This document shows, in pieces, positions 61,422 to 64,000 of a stretch of 64,000 bases of DNA. This DNA is from Sepiola atlantica (lineage: Eukaryota; Mollusca; Cephalopoda; Sepiida; Sepiolidae). Under the pieces are notes generated by a model. That model was not told the DNA's origin. It ran no database searches and saw nothing but the letters and a program-made list of their open reading frames with translations. The stretch is taken from contig OY744519.1 of assembly GCA_963556195.1 (NCBI GenBank), forward strand, positions 38,860,301-38,924,300, read 5' to 3'. How positions within the stretch are numbered: position 1 is the stretch's first letter; each line of letters starts with the position of its first letter. The translations under genes and the position numbers were made by a program.

Positions 61422-63854
61422 CTAATTTCCTCTCAACACATCTATTATCAGACCTTTATAGAATGTTGTTAGCATATCAGGCCGGTGAATATATACCCCA
61501 TTTTATAGACCTTGGTGAAATTACAAAAGCGTGGTTGTAATTTGGTTGACCTCACCTTTTTTTTTCTTCCCGCATCGACTTTCTCACAAACGGGATATTG
61601 CACGTCTCATTCTCTTCTATATTATGGCATGCGTTCTTCAGAATTGTGTTGTCTATTCCCTTCTTACTTTGTTCCAAGTCATTTGACTCGTTGGTCTAGT
61701 TGGTAATTTGCTGTTTAGCTATCACGTTGTAATACATCTTACTATTCCAATCGCTTCTTTCCAAGAACGGCAAGCTTATTGAACTCTCCTTTCCATTGAG
61801 TGTTTTGTGCTACCTACATCTTCTTTCACTGTTGATCCATTCCAAACAACGCATGTTGTCATTAAGACGTTAAACGCTACTGTTATAAGGACCTTAAGTG
61901 GGAAGGACCTTAAATGGGAAGTTTGATAGCAAGATGTTTTGCAAGTTGGTGTATTGGGGAAACAGGGAGCAAGGAGACAATTCAATAGGCAAGCGTCCGA
62001 AGAAAAATACTATTAGAGTCGAAAATGTACGGCATCCGGTGAACTCTACATACTAGGTCTGGGGTGTGTTTGCCAGTAGAGTTCATTGGTGAGTATTGAG
62101 GTTGATGCGGTACAAGTGAAGTAATGTCATCAGAGAGCACTTCGTGGAAGCACTTTTAAAACAAGCACAGGAATGTCATATAGCGACGATAGTACGTCTT
62201 CTTCAGACTACGGTCAACTGAGTTATTTTTAGTTCTTACATAAATTGCCTCGTGCCTCGTATGGAGAAATTTAAGTGAAAACAAATAATTTAAAAACATT
62301 AAAATTCAATTGGAATCAATTTTTATTCTTAGAAACGTAAATTATTGTATTTATTAACTCTATCGTATGTGTTATTTGAGTATTTATGGAGGAAATTTCA
62401 TTTTTATATGCCGAAAAGTGTAAACAAAACACACAGGATCAAAATATCAGTACAGTATACACTTTTCTCATGTTATTTTACGTACTTATACGATTAAATG
62501 GTGGCACTCAAAGAACCGCTTGTGGCATTAGCATTACAACTTCATGATTTCTATCGATGCACATGATGTAAATCGAATTTACTAGTGCCATATATAAAAG
62601 TTAAAATGATATATTCTGTAATTCGCGTGAGTTTATTTACCTCTACTCCAGGAGTTTATGAAAAATGCACACATGGTTTTGAAAATAACTGCACTGAGAT
62701 TAAAACACTCTGGCCTACAAAATTGACTGAACCTGCCTGTTAGCATTCCCCTGTAGGGGTATCAAACGATTAGCAATAATCAAACACTTAATCTAAGACA
62801 AGGTAAAGTCTAGGAAAGTTTATATCTAGAGGCTCAACAGAATCATACTTTAGTTCGACAGAGCAGAACCAAAAGAAACCACAAATGACCACCATCTGTC
62901 GGAATTATTGTCACAGATCTATCATCGACTGGTACACACACTGAGATGTGTGTGAGTGCCTTGTAAAACCAGAGTGGAATACTTATTCCTAAATTATCAT
63001 ATTTGGAGATGAGGGATCTTCGTTCCCAACATGACAATGTAATAATCACAATCAGAAATGTCGATCAGATATAATAAACCCAAGTAAAATGAAAAATATG
63101 TAAAAGACAATTATGGGGTATCAAAATTGTGTTATATTATGGATAGAGGGTATCAACGGTTTCATATATTAACGGACTGCAGAGGGGGTGATCGATCAAG
63201 ACTTTACCTGGAAGAGCACATTAATAGTTTGTATTATAGAGAGTAGTATTGTCATGATACGTAATAGAAAACGGCTGCTCCGAGAAGATCACACCAGTTA
63301 ATATGACAATCGGAATAAACGGAGAATACTGGAAATCCAAGAAAGATCGTTTTGGGGTTTGGGTGTGGGTTAAAGTTAAACTACTATACTTGTTTCAGTC
63401 AGTGTATAGTCACGGGTAATGATTCTTGTAACAACATTTTTGTAAGTAAAACAAAATAAGTTGATCCAAGCTAATGGGAAAGTCTTGAAATCTACTATTC
63501 TGTGTTCATAAAAATATATCATGCGATAGTGCTAAGCAGGATATAATGACTGAGAAAAAGAGTATGAATCGGATCTGTTCTGCAAGCGTGCGTAGTAGTG
63601 CGAAATGTGAGATACGTATGCCCACTCAGATTTCAAAGAGTCAAATGTCATATGAACGTGAAATCAATATTTAAAAAAGTCTCAGTATCACAAAATGATT
63701 TACAACCTTCACTTAAAGAAGCATAGGGTACACGGAATCTAGAAAGACATGTTTTTAGTCTGACCATATAGAACATCACTTTTTATTGCTAGTGATCCAT
63801 CTATTCTAATTACACGTGTGCAGACTCCTAGTTTATACAAATAACAACAAAAAA
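61422..63854. other. Mostly gene-free stretch
   Basis: AT-rich; contains a degraded PLE-tail-like motif at about 62170-62220 and no supported gene. Confidence 0.55.
62170..62220 (-). ncRNA. Degraded hammerhead-like PLE tail
   Basis: Minus strand: CTGAAGA, an extra A, a GACG/CGTC hairpin with TACTAT loop, then GCTATATGA where GAAACGTTGA would be expected. The first block and stem II fit; the second core block does not. Listed because order and spacing match the other PLE tails. Confidence 0.3.
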
Positions 63855-63912
63855 ACAACAAATAGTAATAATAATGATAATAATAATACTCATATTAATA
63901 GTAATAATAATA

Positions 63913-63943
<31 letters not shown>

Positions 63944-64000
63944 TAATAACAATAATTACAATAATTATCATAGTAATAATACTAATGATAATGATAATGA
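63855..64000. repeat. (TAA)/(TGA)-rich microsatellite field
   Basis: AATAATAATGATAATAAT-type imperfect trinucleotide repeats running to the end of the window. Confidence 0.95.

Overview
The window is AT-rich, intron/intergenic-type animal DNA. It has no prokaryotic gene organisation, dozens of long (TA)n, (GA)n, (GT)n, (TAA)n and mixed TATACA/TATAAA tracts, and many decayed transposable elements. Penelope-like retroelement (PLE) relics, mariner remnants, a 5S-derived relic and interstitial CCCTAA repeats together suggest a mollusc, most likely a cephalopod of the octopus type. That attribution is inference from repeat style. No intact host gene could be assembled; a few short open stretches are listed as weak exon or small-ORF candidates.

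Layout. 1-13405 is a tandem segmental array of a ~5.2-kb unit: the tail of one unit (1-3057) and two complete units (3058-8244, 8245-13405). Copies differ almost only in microsatellite length and a few substitutions. Each unit carries a broken PLE reverse-transcriptase fragment (+), a broken PLE GIY-YIG endonuclease fragment (-), a degraded hammerhead-like motif and a 64-bp inverted repeat. 13.4-35.3 kb is mostly gene-free, with a mariner relic (23.2-23.9 kb), a tRNA-SINE-like fragment (30.0 kb), PLE-tail-like motifs (17.4, 18.9, 19.2, 34.3-34.7 kb) and long microsatellites. 40.2-51.5 kb shows no gene I can support. 51.5-52.8 kb holds a decayed PLE pol with a hammerhead-like motif beyond its stop codon. 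53.1 kb has a 5S rRNA-derived relic and 53.8 kb a 60-bp-arm near-perfect palindrome. 55.8-58.6 kb is a cluster of PLE terminal fragments inside (TA)n tracts. 59.6-60.0 kb is a foldback element with telomere-like repeats at its centre.

The main discovery candidate is 35554-40078, a ~4.5-kb element with ~310-bp terminal inverted repeats and a possible TAA target duplication. It encodes one long minus-strand protein (~1,180 codons, now interrupted by two frameshifts and an amber stop). The protein has N-terminal Cys/His metal-binding motifs and a C-terminal domain that reads like a PIN/FEN1-XPG flap nuclease. I see no DDE transposase in it. The element is itself nested in a second inverted-repeat element (35277-40177) with mariner-like termini inserted in (TA)n.

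A second theme is at least a dozen hammerhead-ribozyme-like motifs (CUGANGA, stem II, GAAA) scattered through the window, almost all at PLE-type 3' termini and often directly abutting (TA)n tracts. PLEs are known to carry hammerhead ribozymes, so these probably mark PLE ends; the 58.26-kb copy keeps the best core.
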